From: Marinobacter sp. F3R11
GTDB lineage: Bacteria > Pseudomonadota > Gammaproteobacteria > Pseudomonadales > Oleiphilaceae
Length of the DNA: 64,000 nucleotides
Direction of reading: 5' to 3'
NCBI RefSeq assembly: GCF_003318275.1
Contig: NZ_QOCH01000015.1
Location: forward strand, 602,516 to 666,515
The translations under genes were made by a program, and so were the position numbers. Below, in pieces: positions 1 through 10,587 of the stretch; position 1 is the stretch's first letter; every line of letters starts with the position of its first letter. The notes under the pieces were generated by a model. It had not been told where the DNA came from and did not search any database. It was given only the letters and a program-made list of their open reading frames with translations.

Positions 1-144
1 GTCATGCATCATGCCATCGTCTTTCTTCATGGCGCTATGATTCATGCTGTCACTTTTACTCATCTCATCAGCATGGGCCAGGTTTACACTCACCCCTACA
101 ACAGTAATCGCAGCAGCAAGAAACATTCGAGTCAGCGTCTTCAT
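1..144 (-). CDS. MXKDX-repeat-like secreted protein, N-terminal part (cut by window start)
   Basis: The 48 visible codons begin at an ATG (144-142) behind a GGGAG ribosome binding site and run off the left edge. Residues 1-25 form a Sec signal peptide: a basic MKTLTR start, a hydrophobic AAAITVVGVSV core and a likely cleavage after AHA. The mature part is short, polar and rich in Met, Lys and Asp (SMNHSAMKKDDGMMHD). This composition resembles the periplasmic pentapeptide MXKDX-repeat family, whose role is unknown; metal binding by the Met/His-rich stretch is only a guess. The C-terminus is not visible, so the number of repeats cannot be counted. Confidence 0.6.
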   Translation of the reverse strand, partial: MKTLTRMFLAAAITVVGVSVNLAHADEMSKSDSMNHSAMKKDDGMMHD

Positions 145-283
145 ATAAATCTCCCGGTGTTTGTTATTGGCCAGAGGCATTTGCCCCGGGCTCTGACAAC
201 CATCATGAACGCACCGGTTTCCAGAGACTTAACGCAGCGCTAAAGACTTTATCCCGAAAAGATCACGAAATGATCACAGTGAA

Positions 284-658
284 TCAGAGCCATCTGGCTG
301 GAAAGTGTGGCATCTTCTCCGACATTGCCCGTGCCAGGGAAACCATGCCCCAGAGAACAAACCCCGTGTGCAAAGCGATTGCCCATACCAGGGCAAATGT
401 CCCGAAATGCCCCGGATCGCGGAAGAACATCCAGCCAAAAGCAATGCCCGAGCTGATCAGAGAGAAACCAATCAGCGACATGAACATGGCCGCCCGGGTA
501 TGGGCCCGGCGCAGCTCATTTGTTCCGGCGCTTTTAACAAACAGCCAGAGCAGAATTAAGAAGCCGATAACCGGAATCGCCAATAAATTCAGCAGATACC
601 AGATAACCGGCACTACAGCTCCACTAGCGGGTTTCACCCGGGCGCCCGAATACTGCAT
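284..658 (-). CDS. Small integral membrane protein of the nirCFQ group (NirP-like position)
   Basis: This 124-residue protein has three or four predicted membrane helices (about residues 15-38, 52-72, 82-104). The ATG at 658 is preferred because it follows a strong GGAGGTG ribosome binding site; a longer reading from 712 would run further into nirQ. It overlaps the 3' end of nirQ by about 35 bp, so the two are probably translated together as the last genes of nirC-nirF-nirQ. In pseudomonads small membrane proteins (NirO, NirP) follow nirQ, and this one holds the equivalent place. Its sequence does not let me assign a function; a role in nitrite or nitric oxide reductase maturation is inferred from position only. 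Confidence 0.6.
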   Translation of the reverse strand: MQYSGARVKPASGAVVPVIWYLLNLLAIPVIGFLILLWLFVKSAGTNELRRAHTRAAMFMSLIGFSLISSGIAFGWMFFRDPGHFGTFALVWAIALHTGFVLWGMVSLARAMSEKMPHFPARWL

Positions 659-1412
659 ACACCACCTCCATGAGTGAACTGACTGTTGCTTCGTCGTCTG
701 AAAGCGGCTCAATCATGCCTGCACGGCAGGCTGCCTCCATCGGCACCCCTGCACGTATCAAAAGTGCCGCATGTATCAACAGGCGCGTTGATGCAGCTTC
801 CTCCAGATCGTGGTCCTTCAGGTTGCGCAAGGCTGTTGCAAGATTTACCAGCTGTTGCGCGAGATCGCGGTCGCAACCGGATTCTTCCATAACGATGGTC
901 TGCTCCGCTTCTTCGGAGGGATAATCAAACCGCAGTGAAACAAACCTCTGACGGGTGCTGGGTTTCATACCCTTGAGCAGGCTCTGGTATCCCGGATTAT
1001 AGGAAACTACCAGCATAAAGCCCGGCGCTGCTGTCAGCAGTTCTCCGGTACGCTCTACGGGCAACTCCCGCCTGTCATCCGCCAGCGGGTGCAGCACCAC
1101 GGTGGTATCCTTGCGGGCTTCTACCACTTCATCCAGGTAGCAAATACCACCTTCACGCACCGCACGGGTCAATGGGCCATCCTGCCAGTATGTGCCTTCC
1201 GGGCCGATCAGGTGCCGACCAACCAGATCAGCAGCTGTGAGGTCATCATGGCAGGCTACGGTATAAACCGGACGGTTCAGCTTCTCGGCCATATAGCGGA
1301 TAAAGCGGGTTTTACCGCATCCGGTAGGCCCTTTGATCAGAACAGGCAGGCCGTTGTCAGCGGCAGCATGAAACAGCTCTATTTCGTTACCTACAGGCTG
1401 ATAAAACGTCAT
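624..1412 (-). CDS. nirQ: NirQ/NorQ family AAA+ ATPase (MoxR/CbbQ type)
   Basis: The 262-residue protein is a single AAA+ domain of the MoxR/CbbQ/NirQ group. A P-loop GPTGCGKT lies at residues 28-35 and a Walker B motif ICYLDEV at 90-96. The N-terminal stretch (FYQPVGNEIELF...GLPVLIKGPTG) matches the typical NirQ/NorQ opening, and the length is usual for the family. Members act in the cytoplasm as remodelling chaperones, with a VWA partner (NorD), in activating nitric oxide and nitrite reductases. The gene follows nirF after about 30 bp and shares its strand, so it is likely part of one denitrification transcript. No norCBD genes are visible here. Confidence 0.92.
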   Translation of the reverse strand: MTFYQPVGNEIELFHAAADNGLPVLIKGPTGCGKTRFIRYMAEKLNRPVYTVACHDDLTAADLVGRHLIGPEGTYWQDGPLTRAVREGGICYLDEVVEARKDTTVVLHPLADDRRELPVERTGELLTAAPGFMLVVSYNPGYQSLLKGMKPSTRQRFVSLRFDYPSEEAEQTIVMEESGCDRDLAQQLVNLATALRNLKDHDLEEAASTRLLIHAALLIRAGVPMEAACRAGMIEPLSDDEATVSSLMEVVYAVFGRPGETR

Positions 1413-1442
1413 CTGCAGAAATCCTTTGCGACTGGGTTGTAT

Positions 1443-2672
1443 TCAAAGCCCGAGTACGTGGGCCCGGCTGGTAAAGAAAATACCGCTTGGGTTCTGTGCG
1501 TCCAGCTCAGCAACAGGCTCAAGGGTGTCAGTGTTGTACACCGTGATCCGGTTGCTGTCCCGGGACGAGACCCAGACTTCCTCACCCCTTGGCGTAAACT
1601 CCATGTGCAGCACAGCCTTTCCTGGTTCGAGCGTACGGATGATTTTACGGGTCTGGGAGTCGATCACCTGAACCACATCGTTCTTCGGGTGTGCGAAGCT
1701 CACCCAGATTCTTCGGTTATCCGGGCTGGCCATCACAAAAACCGGCTGCCCCTGTACCGGGATCCTGTCCACCAGAGACCAGTCATTCATATCTGCTACC
1801 AGGACCTGGTGATGTCCCACTGCAGGAACAAAGGCCCTGCCATCGGCCACCGTCCAGCCCTCAAGGTGCGGCATTTTGTACACAGGCAGTTGCTGTTCAC
1901 CCTTACCATAATCTGGCAGGATTTCGGTAACACCTGCACTTGTATTCCAAAGATCCAGCATTGAGAGCCCATCCTCGCCAAACAGTCCAGCGATGTAATA
2001 CCGCCCATCCGGCGTAATCATGGAGTCATAAGGGGCTTTACCCGCATCGAACCGGGTGACTTCCGGCTCACCGCCGTCTACTCCGTCAGGCATATCGAGA
2101 ACCCAGATCTGTCCGGCATCAAACAGGCTGAAAACAAAACGGTTACCGGGTGCATCGACCAGACCCACGGTTTTAGACTGTGCCCTTTGACCATTATCAA
2201 GTATGTAAGTAGCAGGAATATCGGCCACAAGCTCCAGGGTCCCGCTATCAAAAACCTTTACCCCGCCCGGATCGTAATTGGACACAGCAACGTAACGGCC
2301 ATCCTGGGATATGGCGCCGCCAATGCTGTTACCAGACTGAATAACCCGGCCTGCAATGGATTGAGTGAGCAGATCAACTTTGGTCAGCCCACCATCACGA
2401 CCAAACACAAAGCCGTAACGCGCATCCCGGGAGTAAACAATAGACGCGTGAGACAGGTCACCCAGTCCTTCTATGCGGCCAATTACGCCATGGCTGGTCG
2501 TGTTGATAACCAGTAAAGAACCGGTAGCCCGCTCTACAACCAGGCCCATATCACCGGTGCCCATCAGACTGTCATCTGAGCCCCCGTCAGGGAGCGCCTG
2601 ACAACCGCTCACCAGTGCAGAAAACAGCACCAGCGTTAACAGTGGTTTTACAAAACCGGGTATCCGGACCAT
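1443..2672 (-). CDS. nirF: NirF, heme d1 biosynthesis lipoprotein
   Basis: The 409-residue protein is an eight-bladed beta-propeller of the cytochrome cd1 d1-domain type without a cytochrome c domain, as expected for NirF. NirF acts on the heme d1 precursor in the periplasm, dehydrating or modifying the tetrapyrrole before NirN. The ATG at 2672 follows AGGA; upstream in-frame codons were rejected because they extend into nirC and precede the signal peptide. Residues 1-24 are a lipoprotein signal with lipobox VSGC (Cys24), which suggests membrane anchoring on the periplasmic side. Blade-like repeats (SRDARYGFVFGRDG, SQDGRYVAVSNYDP, TPDGRYYIAG) are spread over the protein. It follows nirC after 25 bp. 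Confidence 0.93.
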   Translation of the reverse strand: MVRIPGFVKPLLTLVLFSALVSGCQALPDGGSDDSLMGTGDMGLVVERATGSLLVINTTSHGVIGRIEGLGDLSHASIVYSRDARYGFVFGRDGGLTKVDLLTQSIAGRVIQSGNSIGGAISQDGRYVAVSNYDPGGVKVFDSGTLELVADIPATYILDNGQRAQSKTVGLVDAPGNRFVFSLFDAGQIWVLDMPDGVDGGEPEVTRFDAGKAPYDSMITPDGRYYIAGLFGEDGLSMLDLWNTSAGVTEILPDYGKGEQQLPVYKMPHLEGWTVADGRAFVPAVGHHQVLVADMNDWSLVDRIPVQGQPVFVMASPDNRRIWVSFAHPKNDVVQVIDSQTRKIIRTLEPGKAVLHMEFTPRGEEVWVSSRDSNRITVYNTDTLEPVAELDAQNPSGIFFTSRAHVLGL

Positions 2673-2697
2673 GCAGTAATTCCTCCAGGCTAGTAGG

Positions 2698-3054
2698 TCA
2701 GGGTAAGACCAGCGCGCCAGCTTTAAGTTGATGACTGATCCATTCAATATCGGCGGGTGCCAGCAGGGGTTTCCAGGGTGGCATTGCCGTGCCGGGAACA
2801 CCCTCACTGATGATCGCAGTGATCGCTGCCTCTGGCAGATGGGTAAGATTTTCCGGCCGCAACGGGGGGCCAAGCCCTCCCTTCAGGGTCAACCCGTGGC
2901 AGGAACCACAGTCCTGCACCACAAGGTTTTCGAGATCAGCCGGGCCGCGCGAAGGCTCATCAGCCAGGGTTACCGGAGCCCCGGAACCGAGCATCAACAA
3001 CACCAGAATGACACTCACCTTCTGCCCTGTCTGACTCCTTCCGGAAGTGTTCAC
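2698..3054 (-). CDS. nirC: NirC, periplasmic c-type cytochrome
   Basis: The 118-residue class I cytochrome c has a signal peptide (residues 1-31, ending TLA), a haem-attachment motif CGSCH at 49-53 and a likely axial Met91 in GTAMPPW. NirC is a small electron carrier whose gene is regularly found with nirF in nir clusters and which can pass electrons to or from NirS and heme d1 maturation factors. Translation appears to start at GTG 3054 behind GGGAGAA. It is the first gene of the minus-strand nirC-nirF-nirQ unit and diverges from nirS; an FNR/DNR-type box lies 66 bp upstream of the start. Confidence 0.9.
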   Translation of the reverse strand: MNTSGRSQTGQKVSVILVLLMLGSGAPVTLADEPSRGPADLENLVVQDCGSCHGLTLKGGLGPPLRPENLTHLPEAAITAIISEGVPGTAMPPWKPLLAPADIEWISHQLKAGALVLP

Positions 3055-3120
3055 CGCTCGCTTTCTCCCATACGTCTGCGCGGGTTTTCACCATGGTGAC
3101 GCCACCCTATAAGCGCATCT

Positions 3121-3134
3121 TTGATATTTGTTAA
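3121..3134 (-). promoter_or_regulatory. FNR/DNR-type box, nirC side
   Basis: TTGAT-ATTT-GTTAA matches the TTGAT-N4-(A/G)TCAA consensus of FNR-family activators except for one base in the right half. It lies 66 bp upstream of the nirC GTG start, a distance that fits a class II activator site centred near -41. Confidence 0.6.
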
Positions 3135-3163
3135 AAACACCCTCTTCCACAACAACTCTTTAG

Positions 3164-5005
<1,842 letters not shown>

Positions 5006-5045
5006 AACGCTCTTGTATGCCGCATCGACCCGGAGGAGACGAACG

Positions 5046-5510
5046 ATGAGACTGGATCATACGGATCAGCAACTGATCAACCACTTCCAACGGCATCTGC
5101 CAGTGTGTGAGAGGCCGTACCTGGAAATGTCCCGGCAACTGGGCATCTCCGAGAAGGACGTTATTGAACGGTTGCAGTCGTTGCAGTCTCGCGATGTCGT
5201 CGGCCGGGTCGGACCGGTGTTTGAGCATAGCCAGGCTGGCGCAAGCCTGCTGGCTGCTGTGGCGGCTCCGGAAGAGCAGATTGATCTGGTAGCCGCCCGC
5301 ATAAACCGTGCGCCCGGGGTGAATCACAATTACGCCCGGGAGCACACCTACAATCTCTGGTTTGTCATGACTGCTCCCGATAACGAATCACTGGAGGAGC
5401 ATCTCGATAAACTCGAACAGGAACTGAGGCTGCCCATGCTACGCCTCCCTATGATAGAGGGCTATCACATTGACCTGGGCTTCGACATCGACTGGGGAGC
5501 CCTGTCATGA
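5046..5510 (+). CDS. nirD: NirD, siroheme decarboxylase subunit
   Basis: The 154-residue protein has an Lrp/AsnC-like fold: an N-terminal winged helix (about residues 5-55, LGISEKDVIERLQSL) and a C-terminal RAM-like ferredoxin domain. It carries the NirD/NirG-type signature NHNYAREHTYNLWFV, whose His and Arg residues lie in the active site of siroheme decarboxylases. These cytoplasmic complexes decarboxylate siroheme at C12 and C18 to didecarboxysiroheme in heme d1 synthesis. The ATG at 5046 follows GGAGGAGA... in the short gap after nirS. The stop overlaps the start of nirL by 4 bp, so the subunits are probably translationally coupled. Confidence 0.9.
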   Translation: MRLDHTDQQLINHFQRHLPVCERPYLEMSRQLGISEKDVIERLQSLQSRDVVGRVGPVFEHSQAGASLLAAVAAPEEQIDLVAARINRAPGVNHNYAREHTYNLWFVMTAPDNESLEEHLDKLEQELRLPMLRLPMIEGYHIDLGFDIDWGALS

Positions 5511-6046
5511 ACCAGTGTGCATCAGCCGATCACCTGCATGTAGTTGCCGGGGAGTCAGGTGTTGTAAGTGCATGGGGTCTATTGCGGCTCAGAAAGCAGC
5601 TGGAGCAGGGACTGCCACTTACAGCCCGCCCCTATCAGACCCTTGCAGAACGTACCGGTCTTTCCGAGCGGGAGGTTATGAGTGCCATCACCCAATGGCA
5701 GGAACAGGGACTTATCAAACGCTTCGGGCTGGTAGTGAAGCACCGCACCCTGGGCTACACAGCCAATGCCATGGTGGTCTGGAATATCCCCGATGAACAG
5801 GTGCAGGCACTGGGGAAAATCATGGCTGACATACCCTTTATTACCCTGTGCTACCAACGGCCCCGGCAACTCCCGGACTGGCCCTACAACCTGTTCTGCA
5901 TGATTCACGGCACAAGCCGGGTGCGTGTACTGGCACAGCTGGACAGCCTGATTGCAGAGCACAACCTGCAGAATGTGCAACATTCTGTACTGTTCAGTAA
6001 TAAAGCCTACCGGCAACGGGGAGGACGCTATGTCAGCCACGACTGA
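5507..6046 (+). CDS. nirL: NirL, siroheme decarboxylase subunit
   Basis: The 179-residue partner of NirD has the same winged helix plus ferredoxin-like layout, with a helix-turn-helix-like stretch at about residues 45-70 (TGLSEREVMSAITQW). It shows the NirL/NirH-type signature CYQRPRQLPDWPYNLF, which differs from the NHNYARE type of NirD and NirG. A paired D/L heterodimer is therefore expected to form the catalytic siroheme decarboxylase. The N-terminus has about 20 extra residues compared with NirH. Its ATG overlaps the nirD stop (ATGA) and its 3' end overlaps nirG by 17 bp. Confidence 0.88.
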   Translation: MNQCASADHLHVVAGESGVVSAWGLLRLRKQLEQGLPLTARPYQTLAERTGLSEREVMSAITQWQEQGLIKRFGLVVKHRTLGYTANAMVVWNIPDEQVQALGKIMADIPFITLCYQRPRQLPDWPYNLFCMIHGTSRVRVLAQLDSLIAEHNLQNVQHSVLFSNKAYRQRGGRYVSHD

Positions 6047-6518
6047 AACCCGCCATCAGGTGCCGACTGCCATCCTCAGCCCGGTTGAGAAAGCCCTGGT
6101 CAATCGCTTGCAGCATGGCTTGCCACTGGTACCGAAGCCATATGCGGCAGTTGCCGGAGAGCTCGGCCTGAGCGAACAGCAGGTGCTTGAGTCGATTAAA
6201 AAGCTACTCGCTGAAGGCGTACTGACGCGCTTTGGCCCCATGTTTCATGCCGGAAAGCTGGGCGGCGCATTTACCCTCGCTGCCATGCGCATCCCGGATG
6301 AGGATTTTGAGCGAGTTGCAGAGCAGGTTAACAGCTTTGACGAAGTCGCTCATAACTACCGGCGAGAGCATGATCTGAATATGTGGTTTGTACTGGCAAC
6401 CGAAACTCCGGAAGCCATCGAGAGCACCATTCGCGCCATTGAAGAAACTACAGGCCATCCGGTTTACAACATGCCAAAGGAGCAGGAATTCCATGTCCAC
6501 CTCCACTTTCCCGTCTGA
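6030..6518 (+). CDS. nirG: NirG, siroheme decarboxylase subunit
   Basis: The 162-residue protein is the second NirD-type subunit of the cluster. It has an N-terminal winged helix (LGLSEQQVLESIKKLL) and the signature AHNYRREHDLNMWFV in the C-terminal half, matching NirD. The ATG at 6030 is chosen because GGGGAGG precedes it; the longer reading from 5952 would be buried in nirL. It overlaps nirL at its 5' end and nirH at its 3' end. Separate D, L, G and H genes occur in Pseudomonas-type clusters, while some bacteria have fused nirDL. Confidence 0.88.
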   Translation: MSATTETRHQVPTAILSPVEKALVNRLQHGLPLVPKPYAAVAGELGLSEQQVLESIKKLLAEGVLTRFGPMFHAGKLGGAFTLAAMRIPDEDFERVAEQVNSFDEVAHNYRREHDLNMWFVLATETPEAIESTIRAIEETTGHPVYNMPKEQEFHVHLHFPV

Positions 6519-6999
6519 GGTCACTGTCACAGAGTTCGACCGCAAACTGATCCTTGCCACCCAGGCAGGGCTGCCTCTCGTCTCCGACCCCTGGGAAGAG
6601 CTGGGCAGGCAACTGGACATGAGCGCCGACGAGGTGCTTGCCCGCTTCCAGTCCATGCAGGAAGCCGGTGTGATACGCAGAATTGCAGCAGTACCTGATC
6701 ACTACCGACTGGGTTACCGATACAACGGCATGACCGTGTGGGATGTAAACGATGACCGCATTACCGAGCTGGGAGCAGCCATAGGTGAACTGCCATTCGT
6801 GAGCCACTGTTATCGCCGGCCACGCCACCTGCCCTATTGGTCGTTCAACCTGTTTGCCATGGTGCACGGCACCACCCGGGAAGAGGTGGAGGACAAAGCA
6901 GCCCGTATCCGCGGTGTTTTAGGTGATGCCAGCCGGCAGCACACCATTCTCTACAGCTCGGCCATCCTGAAGAAAACCGGTCTGCGGCTGCGTAGCTAA
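6493..6999 (+). CDS. nirH: NirH, siroheme decarboxylase subunit
   Basis: The 168-residue protein is the second NirL-type subunit. It has a winged helix (LDMSADEVLARFQSM) and the signature CYRRPRHLPYWSFNLF, close to that of NirL. The ATG at 6493 follows AGCAGGA and lies inside the 3' end of nirG, again indicating coupled translation. It is expected to pair with NirG or NirD in the cytoplasmic siroheme decarboxylase complex that feeds NirJ. Confidence 0.88.
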   Translation: MSTSTFPSEVTVTEFDRKLILATQAGLPLVSDPWEELGRQLDMSADEVLARFQSMQEAGVIRRIAAVPDHYRLGYRYNGMTVWDVNDDRITELGAAIGELPFVSHCYRRPRHLPYWSFNLFAMVHGTTREEVEDKAARIRGVLGDASRQHTILYSSAILKKTGLRLRS

Positions 7000-7015
7000 C
7001 GCAAGGGGGAACACT

Positions 7016-8212
7016 ATGTTCAGAATGACCCGTTACATCAAAAGCCTGATGAATCCGGCCCCGGTGAGAGCCATCCCCAAGCCTTCCGGCCCGGTTGTCA
7101 TCTGGAACCTGATTCGCCGCTGCAACCTTACCTGCAAACACTGCTATTCGATTTCGGCGGATATCGATTTCAAAGGTGAACTGAGCACTGGCGAAGTCTA
7201 TACCGTGATGGACGATCTCAAATCCTTCGGCGTACCAGTACTCATACTTTCTGGCGGCGAACCGCTTATGCGACCGGATATTTTCGACATTTCACGCCGC
7301 GCAAAAGACATGGGGTTTTACGTGGGGCTGTCCAGCAACGGCACCCTGATTACCGATGACAACATAAAGCAGATCGCCGATGCCGGCTACGATTACGTAG
7401 GCATCAGCATTGATGGCCTGGAACAGACTCACGACGAATTCCGCCAGAAGAAAGGCGCCTTCGCAGCCTCCATGAAAGCAGTAAAGCTGTGCAAGGACGC
7501 AGGTATCAAAGTCGGCCTGCGCTTCACCCTCACACAGGACAACGCGCCCCAGTTGCCGGACATGCTCAAACTTCTGGATGAGCATGATATCGACAAGTTC
7601 TACCTCTCCCACCTGAACTATTCTGGCCGTGGTGGCCGCAACCGTAAACGGGATGCATGGTATGACATGACCCGGGATGCCATGAACCTGTTATTCAACC
7701 ACTGCCACGAAGAACTCAAACGCGGAATTGAACGGGAGTACGTCACGGGCAACAACGACGCCGACGGCCCCTTCCTGCTGCAATGGGCAGCGGAACACTA
7801 CCCTGATCAGGTGCCAGCTCTGGAGCAACGACTGGTCAACTGGGGCGGCAACTCCTCCGGCGTAAACATTTCCAACATCGATAACCTGGGCGTTGTTCAC
7901 CCGGATACCTTCTGGTGGGACTACAACCTGGGCAACGTACGCGAAAAGCCATTTTCACGGATCTGGTCAGAGGCAAATGACGATCTGATGGTGGGATTCC
8001 GCCAGACACCACGCCCCGTTAAAGGCCGGTGTGCTGAGTGTCAGTATCTGCCCATCTGCAACGGCAACACCAGGGTACGCGCCCACAACATTTCCGGTGA
8101 TTTCTGGGAAGAAGACCCCGGTTGTTACCTGACCAACGAAGAGATCGGGATTCTCGACATGCCCCGGCGTATCGCTACCCCGGTTGTCGAAATTCCGGTT
8201 CACAATCTGTAA
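7016..8212 (+). CDS. nirJ: NirJ, radical SAM heme d1 biosynthesis enzyme
   Basis: The 398-residue radical SAM protein carries the [4Fe-4S] motif CNLTCKHCY (Cys36, Cys40, Cys43) and a Gly-rich SAM-binding stretch SGGEPLMRPD. A C-terminal cysteine cluster, CAECQYLPIC, followed by a further Cys in DPGCYL, fits the auxiliary cluster of the family. NirJ replaces propionate side chains of didecarboxysiroheme on the way to the keto groups of heme d1. The ATG follows AAGGGGGAA, 16 bp after nirH. Length and gene position agree with nirJ of pseudomonads. Confidence 0.95.
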   Translation: MFRMTRYIKSLMNPAPVRAIPKPSGPVVIWNLIRRCNLTCKHCYSISADIDFKGELSTGEVYTVMDDLKSFGVPVLILSGGEPLMRPDIFDISRRAKDMGFYVGLSSNGTLITDDNIKQIADAGYDYVGISIDGLEQTHDEFRQKKGAFAASMKAVKLCKDAGIKVGLRFTLTQDNAPQLPDMLKLLDEHDIDKFYLSHLNYSGRGGRNRKRDAWYDMTRDAMNLLFNHCHEELKRGIEREYVTGNNDADGPFLLQWAAEHYPDQVPALEQRLVNWGGNSSGVNISNIDNLGVVHPDTFWWDYNLGNVREKPFSRIWSEANDDLMVGFRQTPRPVKGRCAECQYLPICNGNTRVRAHNISGDFWEEDPGCYLTNEEIGILDMPRRIATPVVEIPVHNL

Positions 8213-8222
8213 GGAAAGCATC

Positions 8223-9080
8223 ATGACAGTCAGCCAGAGAAAGAAGTGCCTGGTGGAATTCCAGCTGGCAGAACAACCCTTACGGCCCGGAGACGTTGCC
8301 ATAGTAGGTGCCGGCCCGGGCGACCCGGGGCTGCTCACGCTCAGGGCCCTGATGCTGATCCAGCAGGCAGACGCCATTGTTTATGACCGCCTGGTATCCC
8401 CCCAGATCATGGAACTGGTGAATCCCCGGGCTGAGCGAATCCACGTGGGGAAAGCCAGTGGCTGCCACTATGTACCCCAGGAAGATACTAACGAGCTTCT
8501 GGTTCAGTTAGCCATGAAACTGCGCCGGGTGGTGCGTCTGAAAGGAGGTGACCCGTACATTTTTGGTCGCGGCGGCGAAGAAGCCGAGTTCCTGGTGGAA
8601 AACAACATCGACTTTCTGGTGGTGCCCGGCATTACCTCTGCGGCCGGCTGTGCTTCCTACTGCGGCATCCCCCTCACCCATCGGGATTACGCACAAAGCG
8701 TGACTTTCGTTACCGGGCACCGTAAAGCCGACCAGGCCTTTGAACTGAACTGGAAAGTTCTGGCGGGTCCCGGCCAGACCCGTGTGTTTTACATGGGCCT
8801 GCACAACGCCCCTACGATTGTCCGGGAGCTGACAGCTCATGGCCTGTCTGGCGACTGCCCGGTGGCATTGATAGAACGCGGCACCACCCCCCAACAGCAT
8901 ATGGCAGTGACCACACTCCAAAAACTGGAAAAGACCATCGAAATTGAAGGCTTCCAGCCACCTACGCTGATTATCGTAGGTGAGGTGGTACAACTCGCAG
9001 AAAAGCTGGCGCAGCCAACCCAGGCAGGCTGGAACCACTACCAACATTCAAATCAGGAAGCACGATGCAACAGCCTCTGA
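8223..9080 (+). CDS. nirE: NirE, uroporphyrinogen-III C-methyltransferase
   Basis: The 285-residue SUMT-family enzyme transfers two methyl groups from SAM to uroporphyrinogen III, giving precorrin-2, the entry step to siroheme and heme d1. The SAM-binding loop VGAGPGDPGLLT lies near residues 24-35 and the conserved LKGGDPYIFGRGGEE block near 106-120; VPGITSAAGCASYCGIPLTH is the usual third block. The ATG at 8223 follows AAGGAAAG; the longer frame from 8184 lies within nirJ. Its 3' end overlaps nirN by 16 bp. Confidence 0.95.
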   Translation: MTVSQRKKCLVEFQLAEQPLRPGDVAIVGAGPGDPGLLTLRALMLIQQADAIVYDRLVSPQIMELVNPRAERIHVGKASGCHYVPQEDTNELLVQLAMKLRRVVRLKGGDPYIFGRGGEEAEFLVENNIDFLVVPGITSAAGCASYCGIPLTHRDYAQSVTFVTGHRKADQAFELNWKVLAGPGQTRVFYMGLHNAPTIVRELTAHGLSGDCPVALIERGTTPQQHMAVTTLQKLEKTIEIEGFQPPTLIIVGEVVQLAEKLAQPTQAGWNHYQHSNQEARCNSL

Positions 9081-10558
9081 AAGCCCTGATACTCACAACA
9101 GGCCTGCTGCTGTCACCCCAGATTACCGCCAGTACAGATGCGCAGACTGAAGCTCTGTATCAGGAACACTGCGCAAGTTGCCACGGCAGCGATCGCCTTG
9201 GCGGGATGGGGCCTGCCCTGTTGCCGGAAAACCTTGCCCGTCTGAAAAAAGACCAGGCAAAAAAAGCCATTCTGGAAGGCCGTGCAGCAACCCAGATGCC
9301 TGCCTTTTCCAGCACGCTGAGCGCAGAATCTGTCAGCGCTCTGGCTGAACTCATCTACCAGCCGCCAGCTACTGAGCCGGTTTGGGGCAGGACTGAAATC
9401 ATAGCCAGCCATCTGCTGCCACACCCTGCCGGCACTTTGCCCGACAAACCGGCCTACGACGCCGACATGATGAACCTGTTTCTTGTGGTGGAAATCGGCG
9501 ATCACCACGTCACCCTGCTCGACGGTGACAGCATGCTGCCTGTCCACCGTTTTGCCAGCCGCTACGCCCTGCACGGTGGCCCCAAATACAGCCCTGACGG
9601 ACGCTTCGTCTACTTCGGTTCCCGGGACGGCTGGATTACCAAATACGACTTGTACAACCTCGAAGTTGTCGCCGAAGTACGGGCTGGTATCAACATGCGC
9701 AACATCGCTGTTTCTGCTGACGGACACCACCTGCTGGCAGCCAACTATCTGCCCCACACCCTGGTTCTGTTCGATTCAGACAATCTCGATCTGCTGGAAA
9801 TCATCCCTGTTGAAAACGATGCTGGAGAAAGTTCACGGGTCAGCGCCGTTTATGCCGCTCCGCCAAGGGGCAGTTTTATAGCAGCGCTGAAAGACATACC
9901 CGAAGCCTGGGAGATCACTGTCGAAAACAACAGGGCCAGGGTGCGCAGAATGGAAACCGACACCTGGCTTGATGACTTCTTCTTCGACCCGGGTTACGAA
10001 CACCTGATCGGCGCCGCCCGCGACGGCAAACATGGTCTGGTCATCGACATGGACACAGGAAAAACCATCGCCAACCTGCCTTTGCCGGGCATGCCTCATC
10101 TGGGCTCTGGAATAACCTGGGACTACCAGGGTTCCCGGGTAATGGCCACACCTCACTTCCGCACCAACGCGGTTTCTATCATCGACATGAACACCTGGAA
10201 AGTCATAAAGACTCTTGAAACAGCCGGCCCGGGTTTCTTCATGCGCAGCCATGAAAATTCACGCTACGCCTGGGTAGATGTCTTCTTTGGCCCAAACAAA
10301 GACAAAGTTCATGTTATCGACAAGCAGACTCTGGAAATCGTCAAAACCCTGCAACCTGCTCCCGGAAAAGTAGCCGCTCATGTCGAGTTTGACCGCTACG
10401 GTAAAAAACTCCTGCTGAGCATCTGGGATGAAGACGGCGCAGTGATCGTCTACAACGCAGATACACTGGAGGAAGAAAAGCGGATACCCATGACCAAACC
10501 GTCCGGGAAGTACAACGTCTGGAACAAAATCAACTACGAGGAAGGGACAAGCCACTGA
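9065..10558 (+). CDS. nirN: NirN, dihydro-heme d1 dehydrogenase
   Basis: The 497-residue protein is a NirS paralogue: a signal peptide (residues 1-22), a cytochrome c domain with CASCH at 36-40 and a C-terminal d1-type propeller ending in PSGKYNVWNKINYEEG. NirN catalyses the last step of heme d1 synthesis in the periplasm, introducing the acrylate double bond, and hands the cofactor to NirS. It is shorter than NirS by about 75 residues, which is normal. It is the last gene of nirS-nirDLGHJEN. Confidence 0.93.
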   Translation: MQQPLKALILTTGLLLSPQITASTDAQTEALYQEHCASCHGSDRLGGMGPALLPENLARLKKDQAKKAILEGRAATQMPAFSSTLSAESVSALAELIYQPPATEPVWGRTEIIASHLLPHPAGTLPDKPAYDADMMNLFLVVEIGDHHVTLLDGDSMLPVHRFASRYALHGGPKYSPDGRFVYFGSRDGWITKYDLYNLEVVAEVRAGINMRNIAVSADGHHLLAANYLPHTLVLFDSDNLDLLEIIPVENDAGESSRVSAVYAAPPRGSFIAALKDIPEAWEITVENNRARVRRMETDTWLDDFFFDPGYEHLIGAARDGKHGLVIDMDTGKTIANLPLPGMPHLGSGITWDYQGSRVMATPHFRTNAVSIIDMNTWKVIKTLETAGPGFFMRSHENSRYAWVDVFFGPNKDKVHVIDKQTLEIVKTLQPAPGKVAAHVEFDRYGKKLLLSIWDEDGAVIVYNADTLEEEKRIPMTKPSGKYNVWNKINYEEGTSH

Positions 10559-10587
10559 GCCTATATCGAGCGGGTGAAAAAGCCTTA

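Noticed and set aside
265..290. Repeated GATCAC/TGATCAC before the MXKDX-like gene, like a CRP site
   Set aside because: The halves are in direct and not inverted orientation, so it does not fit CRP or FNR sites.
1089..1964. 291-codon plus-strand frame over nirQ and nirF
   Set aside because: It is antisense to two genes with clear motifs and has no start signal.
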